A DNA stretch of 43,752 bases from the NCBI RefSeq assembly GCF_002088975.1, contig NZ_NCST01000018.1:1-43752 (forward strand), written 5' to 3'. Of the stretch, positions 1 through 8,757 are shown in pieces; the first letter of the stretch is position 1, and every line of letters starts with the position of its first letter. Both the position numbers and the translations under genes were made by a program. Below the pieces are notes generated by a model, which searched no databases, was not told where the DNA came from, and was given only the letters and a program-made list of their open reading frames with translations. Origin of the DNA: Henriciella aquimarina (GTDB lineage Bacteria > Pseudomonadota > Alphaproteobacteria > Caulobacterales > Hyphomonadaceae).

Positions 1-663
1 CTGGGCGGGCTGCTGCCGCAGGGCGAAGGCGGCGGGCTGAGCAGCTCCGTCCTGATCCTGTTTGTCCTGGTGACGGTGTTGAGCCTCGTGCCGGGCCTGG
101 CCATGATGGTCACCTGCCTGCCTTTCATGGTGATCGTCTTTTCCTTCATCCGTCAGGCGCTCGGCGTGCAGCAGGCGCCGCCGAACATGATGCTCATGGC
201 GCTCGCCATGTTCCTGACCTTCTTCATCATGGAGCCGACCTTCACCGAGGCCTGGGCGAATGGCGTCGGGCCCTATACCGAAGGCCAGATTTCCGAGGAG
301 CAGGCCTGGACGGCGACGACCGGCCCGTTCCGGGACTTCATGGATGCGCGCACCGATCCGGAAGCCGTGCCAGTGCTGGGCAATGCGCTCAACCGGCCCG
401 TGGCGGAGGACGAGGAGCCCTCCTTCGCGCTGCTGTCGACAGCCTTCATGCTGTCGGAAATCAAGCATGCTTTTCAAATCGGATTTGTGATCTTTTTACC
501 TTTTCTGGTGATCGACCTCGTTGTGGCCTCCGTGCTGATGGCTGTCGGCATGATGATGGTGCCACCAACCGTGGTCTCGCTTCCGTTCAAGGTCGGCTTC
601 TTCGTACTGGCTGACGGATGGCTCAAGATCACCGAAGCATTGCTGCGGGGATATGCAGGATGA
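1..663 (+). CDS. fliP: FliP, flagellar export gate protein (5' end cut by window)
   Basis: FliP is a core subunit of the flagellar type III export gate in the inner membrane, where it builds the FliP/FliQ/FliR channel. The frame is open from base 1, so the gene starts upstream; an internal GTG at 70 is probably not the true start because in-frame FliP-like hydrophobic sequence precedes it. Family landmarks are visible: the VLSLVPGLAMM segment, FIRQALGVQQAPPNMML, FLTFFIMEPTF, then a periplasmic loop and two C-terminal membrane segments ending in a typical VVSLPFKVGFFVLADGW block. The signal peptide is outside the window. Its stop overlaps the fliG start (ATGA), indicating translational coupling. 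Confidence 0.95.
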   Translation: MGGLLPQGEGGGLSSSVLILFVLVTVLSLVPGLAMMVTCLPFMVIVFSFIRQALGVQQAPPNMMLMALAMFLTFFIMEPTFTEAWANGVGPYTEGQISEEQAWTATTGPFRDFMDARTDPEAVPVLGNALNRPVAEDEEPSFALLSTAFMLSEIKHAFQIGFVIFLPFLVIDLVVASVLMAVGMMMVPPTVVSLPFKVGFFVLADGWLKITEALLRGYAG

Positions 664-1754
664 GTACAGCATCGAACACCGCACAAGGGCAGGCGCAGGC
701 CAGGGGTGCCGGCAACGCACAGCAGCGCCCGTCCGTGTCCATCACGCCGGCCCAGCGCGCCGCGGTTGTCATTGCCATGCTCGGCGAAAACGCGGCCAGG
801 CCGATCGTCGACAAGCTCGACGATCAGGCGCTTGGCCAGGTCGCCCGCGCGCTTGAGACGATTTCCTATCTCGAACGCGAGCAGCTCACCGAGATCGTCG
901 TCGATTTCCTGAAACATCTGCGCCAGTCCAGCGGGGCGTTCCGTGGCGGGCGCACGCGGGCCCGCGAGATCATCACCGGACTGCTCGACGACAGCCGCCT
1001 GCGCCTCATCTATGACGAGGGTGCCGGCAGCGACGAAAACGCCCCGGCCCGCGATGACACATGGGGCCGGCTGGAGCGCCAGGAACCGCACAAGGTGGCG
1101 GGCTACCTCAACCGGCTGTCGCCCAATCTCATCGCGCTCGTCCTGCGCAAACTGGATGTGTCGGTGGCTTCCGAGATCGTCAGCGAACTCGATGACAGCA
1201 AGCTCGATCCGATGATCGGGCATCTGGTCGAGGCCGACCATTCAGACCTTGAAGTCGACGGCGTCGTCGCCCGCATGATCGAGATGGAATTCCTGAACAG
1301 TCAGGACGATGCCGCCGAGGATGACGAGGCGCACCTCGAGACGATCGGCGAATTGCTGAGCCTGATCCCGAGCGACAAGCGCGACCGCCTGATCGCCTTC
1401 CTGAAGAGCGAGCATCAGGGCAAGATGGACAGCATCGAGCGCGTCATCTTCACCATTGAAGGCCTCGCCGACATGCTGCCGCGTAATTCGGTGCCTGTCG
1501 TCTTCCGCGAGCTTGGCGAGGATACGATGATCAAGCTGCTGGCCAGCCTCAGCGGGCCGAGCGCCTCGGTGCAGGAATATCTGCTGGGCAACATCTCCTC
1601 GCGCCTGGCCGACCAGTACCGCGAGCAGCTGAACGATGTGAAGGCGCCCGGCCCTGAAGCCGCCGAGACCACGCAGCGCGAATTCCTCACGGCGCTGATG
1701 TCGCTGAAGCGGCGCGGCCTGATCACGCTGGAGAAGCCGGCCGCCGCCGCCTGA
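660..1754 (+). CDS. fliG: FliG, flagellar motor switch protein
   Basis: FliG sits on the MS ring as part of the C ring and interacts with MotA to make torque and switch rotation. The 364-residue product has the three-part layout of the family: an N-terminal domain beginning around AQRAAVVIAMLGENAA, a middle domain (QEPHKVAGYLNRLSPNLIALVLRKL) that aligns with the usual EHPQxxAxxL region, and a C-terminal torque domain with VIFTIEGLADM, FRELGED and a terminal LMSLKRRGLITL. The sequence is divergent from enterobacterial FliG but the order and length fit. I chose ATG 660 over an in-frame upstream start at 618 because 660 overlaps the fliP stop and avoids a long overlap. Confidence 0.88.
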   Translation: MSTASNTAQGQAQARGAGNAQQRPSVSITPAQRAAVVIAMLGENAARPIVDKLDDQALGQVARALETISYLEREQLTEIVVDFLKHLRQSSGAFRGGRTRAREIITGLLDDSRLRLIYDEGAGSDENAPARDDTWGRLERQEPHKVAGYLNRLSPNLIALVLRKLDVSVASEIVSELDDSKLDPMIGHLVEADHSDLEVDGVVARMIEMEFLNSQDDAAEDDEAHLETIGELLSLIPSDKRDRLIAFLKSEHQGKMDSIERVIFTIEGLADMLPRNSVPVVFRELGEDTMIKLLASLSGPSASVQEYLLGNISSRLADQYREQLNDVKAPGPEAAETTQREFLTALMSLKRRGLITLEKPAAAA

Positions 1755-1784
1755 CGGCACGGGCGCGTTTCTCTCTCCGTCCCG

Positions 1785-1791
1785 AAAAAAA
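1785..1791 (-). terminator. Possible weak terminator behind the flgI operon
   Basis: On the minus strand a run of seven T follows the flgI stop codon closely. A short CGCT/AGCG stem (4 bp, loop aaaacc) overlaps the stop just before it. The stem is weak, so this is only a candidate for the end of the motB-flgE-flgK-flgL-flgI transcript in the 50-base convergent gap with fliG. Confidence 0.25.
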
Positions 1792-1804
1792 CTGTTCGCT
1801 GGTT

Positions 1805-2914
1805 TTAGCGCATCACCAGATCGGCGTGGATCGCGCCGGCGGCTTTCATGGTGCGGATGATGTCGGCCATTTCCTGCGGCGAGACACCGAGTGCGTTCAG
1901 CCCGTCGATGAGCTGCGAAAGCGTCACGTTCGAGTTCAGCATGGCGATACTGTCGGTGCCGGTTTCCTCGATCTGGATCTGGGAGCGCGGCAGGACGATG
2001 GACTCGCCGTCCGAGAAGGGGTTTGGCTGGGAGACGACCGGGGTTTCGCTCACCTTGATCGAGATATTGCCCTGGGCAATGGCGACCTTGGAAATGGTGA
2101 CGTCCTCACCGAGCACGATGGTGCCGGACTTCTCGTCGATCACGATGCGGGCAGGCACTTCCACTTCGACCGGCAGGTTCTCGATGCTGGCTAGGATGCG
2201 CGAGGGCGAGCCTTGCACGCTGCGCAGGTCGAGGTCGACGGTGCCGGGGTCGCGCATGAAGGCGATGGGGCTGCCGACGGCCTTGTTGATCGTGTCCTCG
2301 ATGCGTGCGGCCGTCGTGAAGTCAGGGTCGCGCAGCGCCAGCACGATGGAATTGCGCTTGTTGAACTCATAGCCGACCTCGCGCTCGACGCGCGCGCCGT
2401 TCGGGATGGCGCCGGTGGTCGGTGTGCCGCGCGTCTCGCGGGCGCCCTGGGCCTGTACGTCGATGCCGGAGACGAAGACGCTGCCCTGGGCGACGGCATA
2501 GACCTCGTTGTTGGCGGCCTTGAGCGGCGTCAGCACCAGCGTGCCGCCTTCCAGGCTGCTCGCATCCCCGATGGAGGAGACCGACACGTCCACAGTCGAG
2601 CCGTTGCGCGCGAAAGAGGGCAGGGTGGCGGTGACCAGCACGGCGGCCACATTGTCTGGCTTGATGTCCTCGCCCTGCACATTCACGCCAAGGCGTTCGA
2701 GCATGTAGGTCAGCGAGTCCTCGGTGAAGGGCGAGTTGCGCACCGAGTCGCCAGTGCCGTTGAGGCCGACGACGATGCCGTAGCCGATGAGATCGTTCTG
2801 GCGGACCCCCTCCACATCGACCACGTCGCGGATGCGCGACTGGGCCTGTGCGTCGGGAAGGGGGCTTGCATGGATGAGCCCGGCGAGGGCGAGAAGCCAG
2901 AGGATCTTCTTCAT
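1805..2914 (-). CDS. flgI: FlgI, flagellar P-ring protein
   Basis: FlgI assembles the P ring around the rod in the peptidoglycan layer. The 369-residue protein starts with a cleavable signal peptide (MKKILWLLALAGLIHA, likely cut near AQA) followed by the family hallmark RIRDVVDVEGVRQNDLIGYGIVVGLNGTGD. Further conserved blocks include NVAAVLVTATLP, the GGTLVLTPLKAANNEVYAVAQG block, and the C-terminal LSQLIDGLNALGVSPQEMADIIRTMKAAGAIHADLV. Length is normal for the family. It is the last gene of the minus-strand motB-flgE-flgK-flgL-flgI block and starts 4 bases after flgL. Its chaperone FlgA and the L ring gene flgH are in block 3. Confidence 0.97.
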   Translation of the reverse strand: MKKILWLLALAGLIHASPLPDAQAQSRIRDVVDVEGVRQNDLIGYGIVVGLNGTGDSVRNSPFTEDSLTYMLERLGVNVQGEDIKPDNVAAVLVTATLPSFARNGSTVDVSVSSIGDASSLEGGTLVLTPLKAANNEVYAVAQGSVFVSGIDVQAQGARETRGTPTTGAIPNGARVEREVGYEFNKRNSIVLALRDPDFTTAARIEDTINKAVGSPIAFMRDPGTVDLDLRSVQGSPSRILASIENLPVEVEVPARIVIDEKSGTIVLGEDVTISKVAIAQGNISIKVSETPVVSQPNPFSDGESIVLPRSQIQIEETGTDSIAMLNSNVTLSQLIDGLNALGVSPQEMADIIRTMKAAGAIHADLVMR

Positions 2915-2918
2915 CAGC

Positions 2919-3899
2919 CTATCTCAGATAATTCAGGAGTGACATTTGCGAGAGCCGCGCAGTGAGCATGTATGAGGCTTCGAGGCCGTTCTGCAGCTCC
3001 CTCAGCTCGGAGGCGGCCTCATACTGGTCGCGCGCGGTCATCTTGTTGAAAGCTTCGGTCAGGATGGTCTCTTCGACATCGAGCGAGTTCTGTTCGTTCG
3101 TGATGCGCTCCTGGGTGACGCCCTTGTTCGCGCGCAGCGTGGTCAGGTCGATCTGGCCTTCGGCGACGCGGTCGGCCGCCTGCTGAATGAGAACGGGGTT
3201 CTGCTGCAGGATCGCCATATTGTCGTCGCCGCCGGAGACCGCCATTACGGCCAGGCCGGAGACCAGCTTGGTGATCGCCGGGTCGATGCCGGTCACGGCG
3301 TCCCCGTCCGAAGAGGTCGCCGACCCGTTATAGACCGATTGCTGCCAGCCCCCGGTCGGGGAATTGAAATAGTCGTCGATCTGCGTCTCGAAGTCCGTCA
3401 CGTCGGTCGCTGAGAGGGCGATGGTCCTCACATCGGCCAGCAGGCCGGCCGAATCCGGGAAAGGCTGGCTTGAGGTCGCGTCCCCTGAGAAGAGGTAACG
3501 CTCGCCATAGCGCACATTGAGCGAGGAAAAGATCGAATCCAGGGCAGATTTGGACTCCCGGGCCGTCTGTGTGACGCCGGCATCGTCCTCTGTGCCGACA
3601 GCGGTCAGCATGCGCATGGAGAGGCCCTCGGCGCTCTTGTGGACATTGTTCAGGCTCTGCTGGACAAGGTCGAGGCGGGCCTCGCGCAGGCCGAGCAGGC
3701 CGCGTTGCGAGGTGATGTCGTCGAGCGCCTTCTGGCCCATCATGGCCTTGCCGATGCGCCCGGAGAGCTTGAGGGTGAGGTCCGAATAGCGCCCGGTGAC
3801 CGCCTCGGAGGACGTATCCCTGATCTTGCTGCGCAGCTCGGTGATGTTCTGGCTGAACGAGGCGCCGAGCAGGCTGTTGGGGAGGGTCAGTTGGGCCAT
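2919..3899 (-). CDS. flgL: FlgL, hook-filament junction protein (HAP3)
   Basis: FlgL is the second hook-associated protein and joins the hook to the flagellin filament outside the cell. The 326-residue product has flagellin-like coiled-coil ends: an N-terminal helix region with LRSKIRDTSSEAVTGRYSD and a C-terminal EAASELRELQNGLEASYMLTARLSQMSLLNYL. The middle contains YGERYLFSGDATSSQPF, matching the family block that normally reads YLFsG. It lies 1 base after flgK on the same strand, the standard flgK-flgL order. Similarity to flagellin is real, but size, position after flgK and the YLFSG block make FlgL the better call. Confidence 0.93.
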   Translation of the reverse strand: MAQLTLPNSLLGASFSQNITELRSKIRDTSSEAVTGRYSDLTLKLSGRIGKAMMGQKALDDITSQRGLLGLREARLDLVQQSLNNVHKSAEGLSMRMLTAVGTEDDAGVTQTARESKSALDSIFSSLNVRYGERYLFSGDATSSQPFPDSAGLLADVRTIALSATDVTDFETQIDDYFNSPTGGWQQSVYNGSATSSDGDAVTGIDPAITKLVSGLAVMAVSGGDDNMAILQQNPVLIQQAADRVAEGQIDLTTLRANKGVTQERITNEQNSLDVEETILTEAFNKMTARDQYEAASELRELQNGLEASYMLTARLSQMSLLNYLR

Positions 3900-3900
3900 A

Positions 3901-5349
3901 TCAAATCTCCATCAGCCGCTGGACCATCTGGTTGGCCGTCTCGATAACCCGGGCATTGGCGGCATAGGCCTGTTCGATCAGAAGCAGGGCCTGCATCTCT
4001 GAATCCACATCCACCCCTGTCTTGTCCTGTTCGGCCTCTGCGACAAGGTTGTGCTGTGCATTGGTTGAAGAGAGGACCGCCTCGTTGGAGATGCGGGCCT
4101 GGCCGGTCCGCGAGGCAAAGGTGGCCGTCAGTTCGGACGCCGTGAAGCTGCCCTGGAAGCCGTTTGCGTTGATGGCGCGGGTGTCGGTGATCGAGCCCAG
4201 CATCGCGGTGAGAATCGAGGTGTTGCCGGGCGGGCCTTCGGCTGTCGCGCCGAGCCCGTCGCGCAGGCGCCAGATTTCACCCCCCTGGGTCGGGTCGACC
4301 AGGGCGTTGAGATCGATGCGTCCGGCGAGGCCATCGCCGCCGCCGGGATTGGTATCGACGAAGAGACCCGGGTCGCCGGGCATCTTGGTCGGGTCGATTG
4401 TATCGTCCGACAGCCGGGTGATGAGGTCTTCGGCGACGGTGTCGAGCTGGCGGCCGAAGTCCGGCAGGTCGCCGTCGCGCAGGGTGAACAGGGCGCCGAA
4501 GAGGCCGCTCGACACCGCCCCGAAGGAGAAGGCGCCGGGCGTGATGTCGATACCGTCGACCGACATGCCCGAAAGCGCGCCATTGCCGACAGTCTGGTTC
4601 GGCCCGAAGGCGCTGGACGGCGTGAACTCGATCTGCCGGGCCTTGCCCTGCAGCAGGTAGACGCCTTCCTTGGTGACAAGGTCGATGGTGCCGGCCTGGC
4701 GCGGCACGGCCTGGACCGGAAGGTATTCGGCAATCGTGTCGAGGGTGCGCTGGCGCTCATCCATGAGACCGGCCGCCTGGGGCGTCGTGCGGTCCATGCT
4801 GGAGAGCTGGCCGTTCAGCGTCTCGATCTTCTTCAGCGCGTCATTGACGACATTCACCCCGTCGGCGATTTCCCGGTCAGCCTCGGAGCGCTGCGTGGCG
4901 ACGAGCGCGGAGAGGCTGTTGAGTTCGGTCGTGATGGCGCGGGCGGCATCGAGCACGGCATTTGCGTTGGTTTTCGATTCCGGCGAGGTGGCCGCGGTCT
5001 GCAGCGCCTCCTCGAACTGGGAAAGCTTGCTGAACAGCCCGGCGCCATCGGCGGTGTCGCCCAGGCGGGCCGACAGCGTCTGCCAGGTCGAGGCCAGGAC
5101 ATTGGCCTGGGAAAGGTCGCTCGACAGCATCATGCGCTGCGATGTCAGCGCGCTGTCGGCCGAGCGGGCGATGCCGGTGGAGTGAACCCCGGCCGACCGC
5201 TGGCCGACAATGGTTTCGCTCAGCATGACAGAACGCCGGACATAGCCCGGCGTTGTTGCGTTTGCGACATTGTTTGCGACGATATCGGCCCTCAGTCCAC
5301 TGACCTGAAGACCCGATTTGGCCGCGTTTATGGCATGAGACAGGCTCAA
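3901..5349 (-). CDS. flgK: FlgK, hook-associated protein 1
   Basis: FlgK is the first hook-associated protein at the hook-filament junction. The 482-residue product carries the rod/hook-type N terminus (LSHAINAAKSGLQVSGLRADIVANNVANATTPGYVRR) and C terminus (VDVDSEMQALLLIEQAYAANARVIETANQMVQRLMEI) that form the shared D0 coiled coil. The central part includes LNSLNGQL-like helices and an LMDERQRTLDTIAEYLPVQ stretch typical of FlgK. It lacks a signal peptide, as expected for export through the flagellar gate. It lies between flgE (25 bases upstream) and flgL (1 base downstream). No FliS/FliD gene accompanies it. Confidence 0.95.
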   Translation of the reverse strand: MSLSHAINAAKSGLQVSGLRADIVANNVANATTPGYVRRSVMLSETIVGQRSAGVHSTGIARSADSALTSQRMMLSSDLSQANVLASTWQTLSARLGDTADGAGLFSKLSQFEEALQTAATSPESKTNANAVLDAARAITTELNSLSALVATQRSEADREIADGVNVVNDALKKIETLNGQLSSMDRTTPQAAGLMDERQRTLDTIAEYLPVQAVPRQAGTIDLVTKEGVYLLQGKARQIEFTPSSAFGPNQTVGNGALSGMSVDGIDITPGAFSFGAVSSGLFGALFTLRDGDLPDFGRQLDTVAEDLITRLSDDTIDPTKMPGDPGLFVDTNPGGGDGLAGRIDLNALVDPTQGGEIWRLRDGLGATAEGPPGNTSILTAMLGSITDTRAINANGFQGSFTASELTATFASRTGQARISNEAVLSSTNAQHNLVAEAEQDKTGVDVDSEMQALLLIEQAYAANARVIETANQMVQRLMEI

Positions 5350-5374
5350 GGAACCAAGCCCCCTTCAGTGCGCG

Positions 5375-6685
5375 CTAGCGCTTCAGGTTTGTGGTTTCCT
5401 GAAGCATCTCGTCGACGGTCTGAACGATCTTCGCATTGGACGAATAGGCCCGCTGCGTCTCGATCAGGTCGGTCAGTTCCGAAGCGATGTCGGTGGTCGA
5501 TTCCATGAGCGAGTAGCCCGAAACCGTCCCAACCGGGCCGCTGCCGGCATCCCAGAGATACAGGTTGCCGCTTTCCGCGGAGACCGAATAGGCCTGCGAG
5601 TCGAGCGATTTGAGACCGTTCATGTTGGGAACGTCACCAACCGGAATCTGGTAAAGCGTGCGGCGGAAGCCGGTGTTGTAGATCGCTTTCAGATAGCCGT
5701 CATCGTCAATCTCGACGGATTGAAGGTCACCGATCGGGGCCCCGTTCTTGGTCACGGCCGTCGGCGAGAAGGGGGCCGAGAGCTGTGTGATGCCGGAGCT
5801 GTCATTGGGACGGCCGATATAGATCTCGATCGGGCCGTGCGGCATGTTCAGCGTGACGCGGCCGTTCGAGGAATCATAGCTGGCGCCGTTGGTGGCGTTG
5901 ACGCTCTGGATGCGCCCGCCATTGGCAGGGCTGTCGTCGAAGGTGATGTCGAGATCGCCAATCGAGGCGGCCGGGTTGCCGGCACTGTCGAAGGCCTGGA
6001 CCGTCCACTCGTTGGAGTAGCCGCTGCCCGGCACGCTCGGCGTGAATTCCAGCGTCAGCGTCTGGGCGCGGCCCAGATTGTCGAAATATTCGATCGGCAG
6101 CGGATAGCTGTCGCCCGGCGCGCCGGCTTCGGTCGCATCCACCGGCAGGTTGATGCCGAGGTCGATGGATTCCGTCGGAGAGGCCGTATACTGGGACGCC
6201 GAGATGTTGACCGGCTCCAGATTGATGCCGCTATTGCGGCTGACATTGCCGATCTCGCCGTCGGTGGTGGCGGGCCAGCCCAGCAGGAAGAGCCCGCTCT
6301 GTGTGCGGAGGTTGCCATTCTGGTCAGCGTAGAATGAGCCGGTTGGCGTCAGCATCAGGCTGCGCTCGGAGGCCAGCGAGCCGACGCCCGTGCCATCGGT
6401 CACCGGCAGCAGGCCGCGGCCGGAGACGGCCATGTCGGTCGCATTGCCGGTCGAGATCAGCGAGCCGGTTGCGGAAATGTCCTTGAAGGCATTCACCCGG
6501 ACACCGCCGGCGGCATAGGCCGAGGATTGCTGGTCGAGCACCATGCTCGAAAAATCCACCTGGCTGCGCTTGTAGCCGTAGGTGGATGAATTGGCGATAT
6601 TGTCGGAAATAGTGGAAAGGCGACTCGAGTTCGAGTTCAGTCCCATTACTCCTGCATTCAGGGCTGACGAAATACTCATTGACAA
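5375..6685 (-). CDS. flgE: FlgE, flagellar hook protein
   Basis: FlgE polymerises into the hook, the universal joint between rod and filament. The 436-residue protein has the N-terminal rod/hook motif (LNSNSSRLSTISDNIANSSTYGYKRSQVDF) and the C-terminal helix (SELTDLIETQRAYSSNAKIVQTVDEMLQETTNL). Between them are FlgE D1/D2 blocks such as DMAVSGRGLLPV, LTPTGSFYADQNGNL, PIEYFDNLGRAQTLTLEF and DDDGYLKAIYNTGFRRTLYQIPVGDVPN. A strong ribosome binding site (AAAGGAG) lies about 6 bases upstream of the ATG, suitable for a highly made structural protein. motB precedes it by 38 bases on the same strand. Confidence 0.96.
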   Translation of the reverse strand: MSMSISSALNAGVMGLNSNSSRLSTISDNIANSSTYGYKRSQVDFSSMVLDQQSSAYAAGGVRVNAFKDISATGSLISTGNATDMAVSGRGLLPVTDGTGVGSLASERSLMLTPTGSFYADQNGNLRTQSGLFLLGWPATTDGEIGNVSRNSGINLEPVNISASQYTASPTESIDLGINLPVDATEAGAPGDSYPLPIEYFDNLGRAQTLTLEFTPSVPGSGYSNEWTVQAFDSAGNPAASIGDLDITFDDSPANGGRIQSVNATNGASYDSSNGRVTLNMPHGPIEIYIGRPNDSSGITQLSAPFSPTAVTKNGAPIGDLQSVEIDDDGYLKAIYNTGFRRTLYQIPVGDVPNMNGLKSLDSQAYSVSAESGNLYLWDAGSGPVGTVSGYSLMESTTDIASELTDLIETQRAYSSNAKIVQTVDEMLQETTNLKR

Positions 6686-6723
6686 CTCCTTTGTCAGATT
6701 TCTCTGAAAGTGGAGGTCATTCC

Positions 6724-7611
6724 TTAATAAGCAGATAACTCTGTTTTTCCGGCGCTTTCCGGTGCGACAGCATCAGTGAGAATGGTAATCGAGATTCGCC
6801 GGTTCTGGGCCGCGGTGGAGTCAGACGGGACCAGCGGATCGGTGTCGGCACGACCGGACACTTCGCGCAGACGGGCCACCTGAAGGCCGTTGGCCAGAAG
6901 CAGCTTGCGGGCGGCGTTCGCGCGGTCGGCCGAGAGGTTCCAGTTGTCGTAATTGCCCCCATTGGGATACTGGCGGCTGTCGGTATGGCCGACGATCTTG
7001 ATCTCGTTCTCGAAGCCGCCAAGCGATTCCGAGACCGCGCCGAGCAGATGCTGCAGCAGGTCGGTCGGTTCGCTGCGGCCGATCTCGAAGAGCGGCGCAC
7101 TGTCTGAATCGACGATTTCGAGGACGATGCCTTCCGGCGACATCTTGATCATCAGGTGTTCCGACAGCTGGCGGGACTTCTTGCCCAGCTCCTCGCGCAG
7201 GCTGTGAAGGTTCTCGGCGATTTCCGCCTCGTCGGCGTCCTTGGCGTCCTTCTTCTTCTGGGCGTCGTCGCCCTCGGCCGGGAAGTCGACCGTCTGCTTG
7301 CGCGTCGCGCCCGTGCCCATGCGGGCATAGGTCTGCTCGGAAAAGATCGACGAGCCGTTCAGCCCGTCGGAGCCGCCGCCGGAAATCCGGCTGACCGGAA
7401 TGGTCGGATTGAAATAGTCCGCGATGCCCTTGCGCTGTTCTTCGGTCGTCGCATTGAGCAGCCACATCAGCAGGAAGAACGCCATCATGGCGGTCACGAA
7501 GTCGGCATAGGCCACCTTCCAGGCGCCGCCATGGTGCCCGTCCGCTTTTACAACCTTCTTCTTCTTGACGATGATAACTGGTTGTTCTGAATTTGATGGC
7601 TGTTCTGCCAT
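6724..7611 (-). CDS. motB: MotB, flagellar stator protein
   Basis: MotB forms the ion-conducting stator with MotA and anchors it to peptidoglycan. The 295-residue product has a positively charged N terminus (IIVKKKKVVK), one membrane helix about residues 35-53 that contains the ion-binding aspartate D37 (VAYADFVTAMMAFFLLMWLL), a charged linker about 110-150, and an OmpA-like domain with IVGHTDSRQ, the SADRANAARKLL block and the terminal QNRRISITI. It is first in the minus-strand hook operon and divergent from the fliM-like/motA block, so motA and motB are in neighbouring divergent operons instead of one operon. Hydrogen or sodium specificity cannot be read with certainty. Confidence 0.96.
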   Translation of the reverse strand: MAEQPSNSEQPVIIVKKKKVVKADGHHGGAWKVAYADFVTAMMAFFLLMWLLNATTEEQRKGIADYFNPTIPVSRISGGGSDGLNGSSIFSEQTYARMGTGATRKQTVDFPAEGDDAQKKKDAKDADEAEIAENLHSLREELGKKSRQLSEHLMIKMSPEGIVLEIVDSDSAPLFEIGRSEPTDLLQHLLGAVSESLGGFENEIKIVGHTDSRQYPNGGNYDNWNLSADRANAARKLLLANGLQVARLREVSGRADTDPLVPSDSTAAQNRRISITILTDAVAPESAGKTELSAY

Positions 7612-7775
7612 GTCCGGACCGGCCCCTCTTGCTCTCTAGGGCTTCGTTTACCAAACACCGATCAAGTAAGCTTATAGCCAAACGGGCGGATTCACCGGGC
7701 GCTGATAACTTTTCGTCAACCAAATAAACCCACTTGCTAACGAAAGAGTCATCTTATCGTGGCGACAGGTGTAAT
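7612..7775. promoter_or_regulatory. Divergent control region between motB and the fliM-like gene
   Basis: This spacer separates two operons that read outward and must hold promoters for both stator/hook (minus) and switch/rod (plus) blocks. It is more AT-rich than the flanking genes. I see no convincing sigma-54, sigma-28 or CtrA box. Its right limit depends on which TTG starts the fliM-like gene. Confidence 0.4.
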
Positions 7776-8708
7776 TTGCCGACAGTACTGCACAAGAAGA
7801 TCAAGGCCGCTGGCGGAATTCCTCCGAGGATCCTGCATTGCAAGGCATTCTGGGAGGCGTTGAATTCGGCAACGGCGGCCTGGGCATCGCGGGCCTTCGG
7901 TCATGAGCTGCAATCGCGCGTGATCTCGCGCCAGGTGTTGTCCGGGCGTCAGGCGCAGACGGCTTTCGGCGAACGGTATGCCTTCGTGCCCATGGCGCCG
8001 CAGGCCGGCGCGCTCAGTGCGGTATCGATCGACCGGGCGGGCGCGGCGCGCTATGCCGCCCACCGGCTGCACCAGGACGCCGAAGGGCTTCAGTCGGCCT
8101 CTGACCTGTTCCTGAAGCTGATGGCCGAGAAGCCGGCTTTCGGGCTTTGGACGGCGGTCGCCGAAGCGGTCTCCACCGGCAAGAAGCCGAGCCAGGAGAT
8201 TGCGCTGGGAGAGCCGGCCAGCGCGCCGGACAGCCTTGATGCAAATGAACGCTACCTGCTGACGGGGCTCAGCCTTGCGGCCGAAGGCGGCGAGGATGGC
8301 TGGCTGCTCGAGGGCGAGGCGGAGCCGCCGGAAGTGCAGCTGCTCTTCAAGCTCGACCATGTCCGCCAGTTTGCCCGTCTTGAGGAACAGCGCGCCAATG
8401 TGACGGCCACCGCGCCGGGGCCCGCGGGCCAGAAGGCGCTGCGCGACAGTGTGCGCCATTCGACGATCCGGCTCGATGCCGTGCTCGAGACGATGCCGCT
8501 CACCATCGGGGAGTGCTCGCGTCTGGAAGTCGGCCAGGTGCTCGAGCTTCCGGGCATCGAGGCCGGTCAGCTCTCGCTCTATGCGGAAACGATGAATGGG
8601 AATGTGGCGATCAGCCAGGGGGAGCTCGGCGTCTGGAAAGGGCATCGCGCCCTGAAGCTGCAAACGCCCGTGCTTGAAAGCTTTGTAAAGGAAATCGCCG
8701 GTATCTGA
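7776..8708 (+). CDS. fliM: FliM-like flagellar switch protein with C-terminal SpoA domain
   Basis: The C-terminal region, about residues 224-300 of 310, has the SpoA (FliM/FliN C-terminal) pattern: a strand block STIRLDAVLETMPLTIGECSRLEVGQVLELPG, then LSLYAETMNGNVAISQGELGVWKGHRALKL. FliM links FliG to FliN in the C ring. The N-terminal two thirds is much diverged from FliM and no CheY-binding LSQxEIDALL motif is visible. Total length and the position next to motA support FliM. No ATG or GTG start is available in frame; TTG 7776 (weak AGG upstream) and TTG 7734 are the options, so the start is uncertain. A FliN-type fusion is the alternative. No separate fliN is in the window. Confidence 0.7.
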   Translation: MPTVLHKKIKAAGGIPPRILHCKAFWEALNSATAAWASRAFGHELQSRVISRQVLSGRQAQTAFGERYAFVPMAPQAGALSAVSIDRAGAARYAAHRLHQDAEGLQSASDLFLKLMAEKPAFGLWTAVAEAVSTGKKPSQEIALGEPASAPDSLDANERYLLTGLSLAAEGGEDGWLLEGEAEPPEVQLLFKLDHVRQFARLEEQRANVTATAPGPAGQKALRDSVRHSTIRLDAVLETMPLTIGECSRLEVGQVLELPGIEAGQLSLYAETMNGNVAISQGELGVWKGHRALKLQTPVLESFVKEIAGI

Positions 8709-8757
8709 AGGGATTGAGCGGGTGAGCGCCGGTTTCGGCGCATGAAGGAGGTTCGAC

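Noticed and set aside
2919-3899. Second flagellin gene
   Set aside because: Ends resemble flagellin, but the YLFSG block, size and position after flgK identify FlgL.
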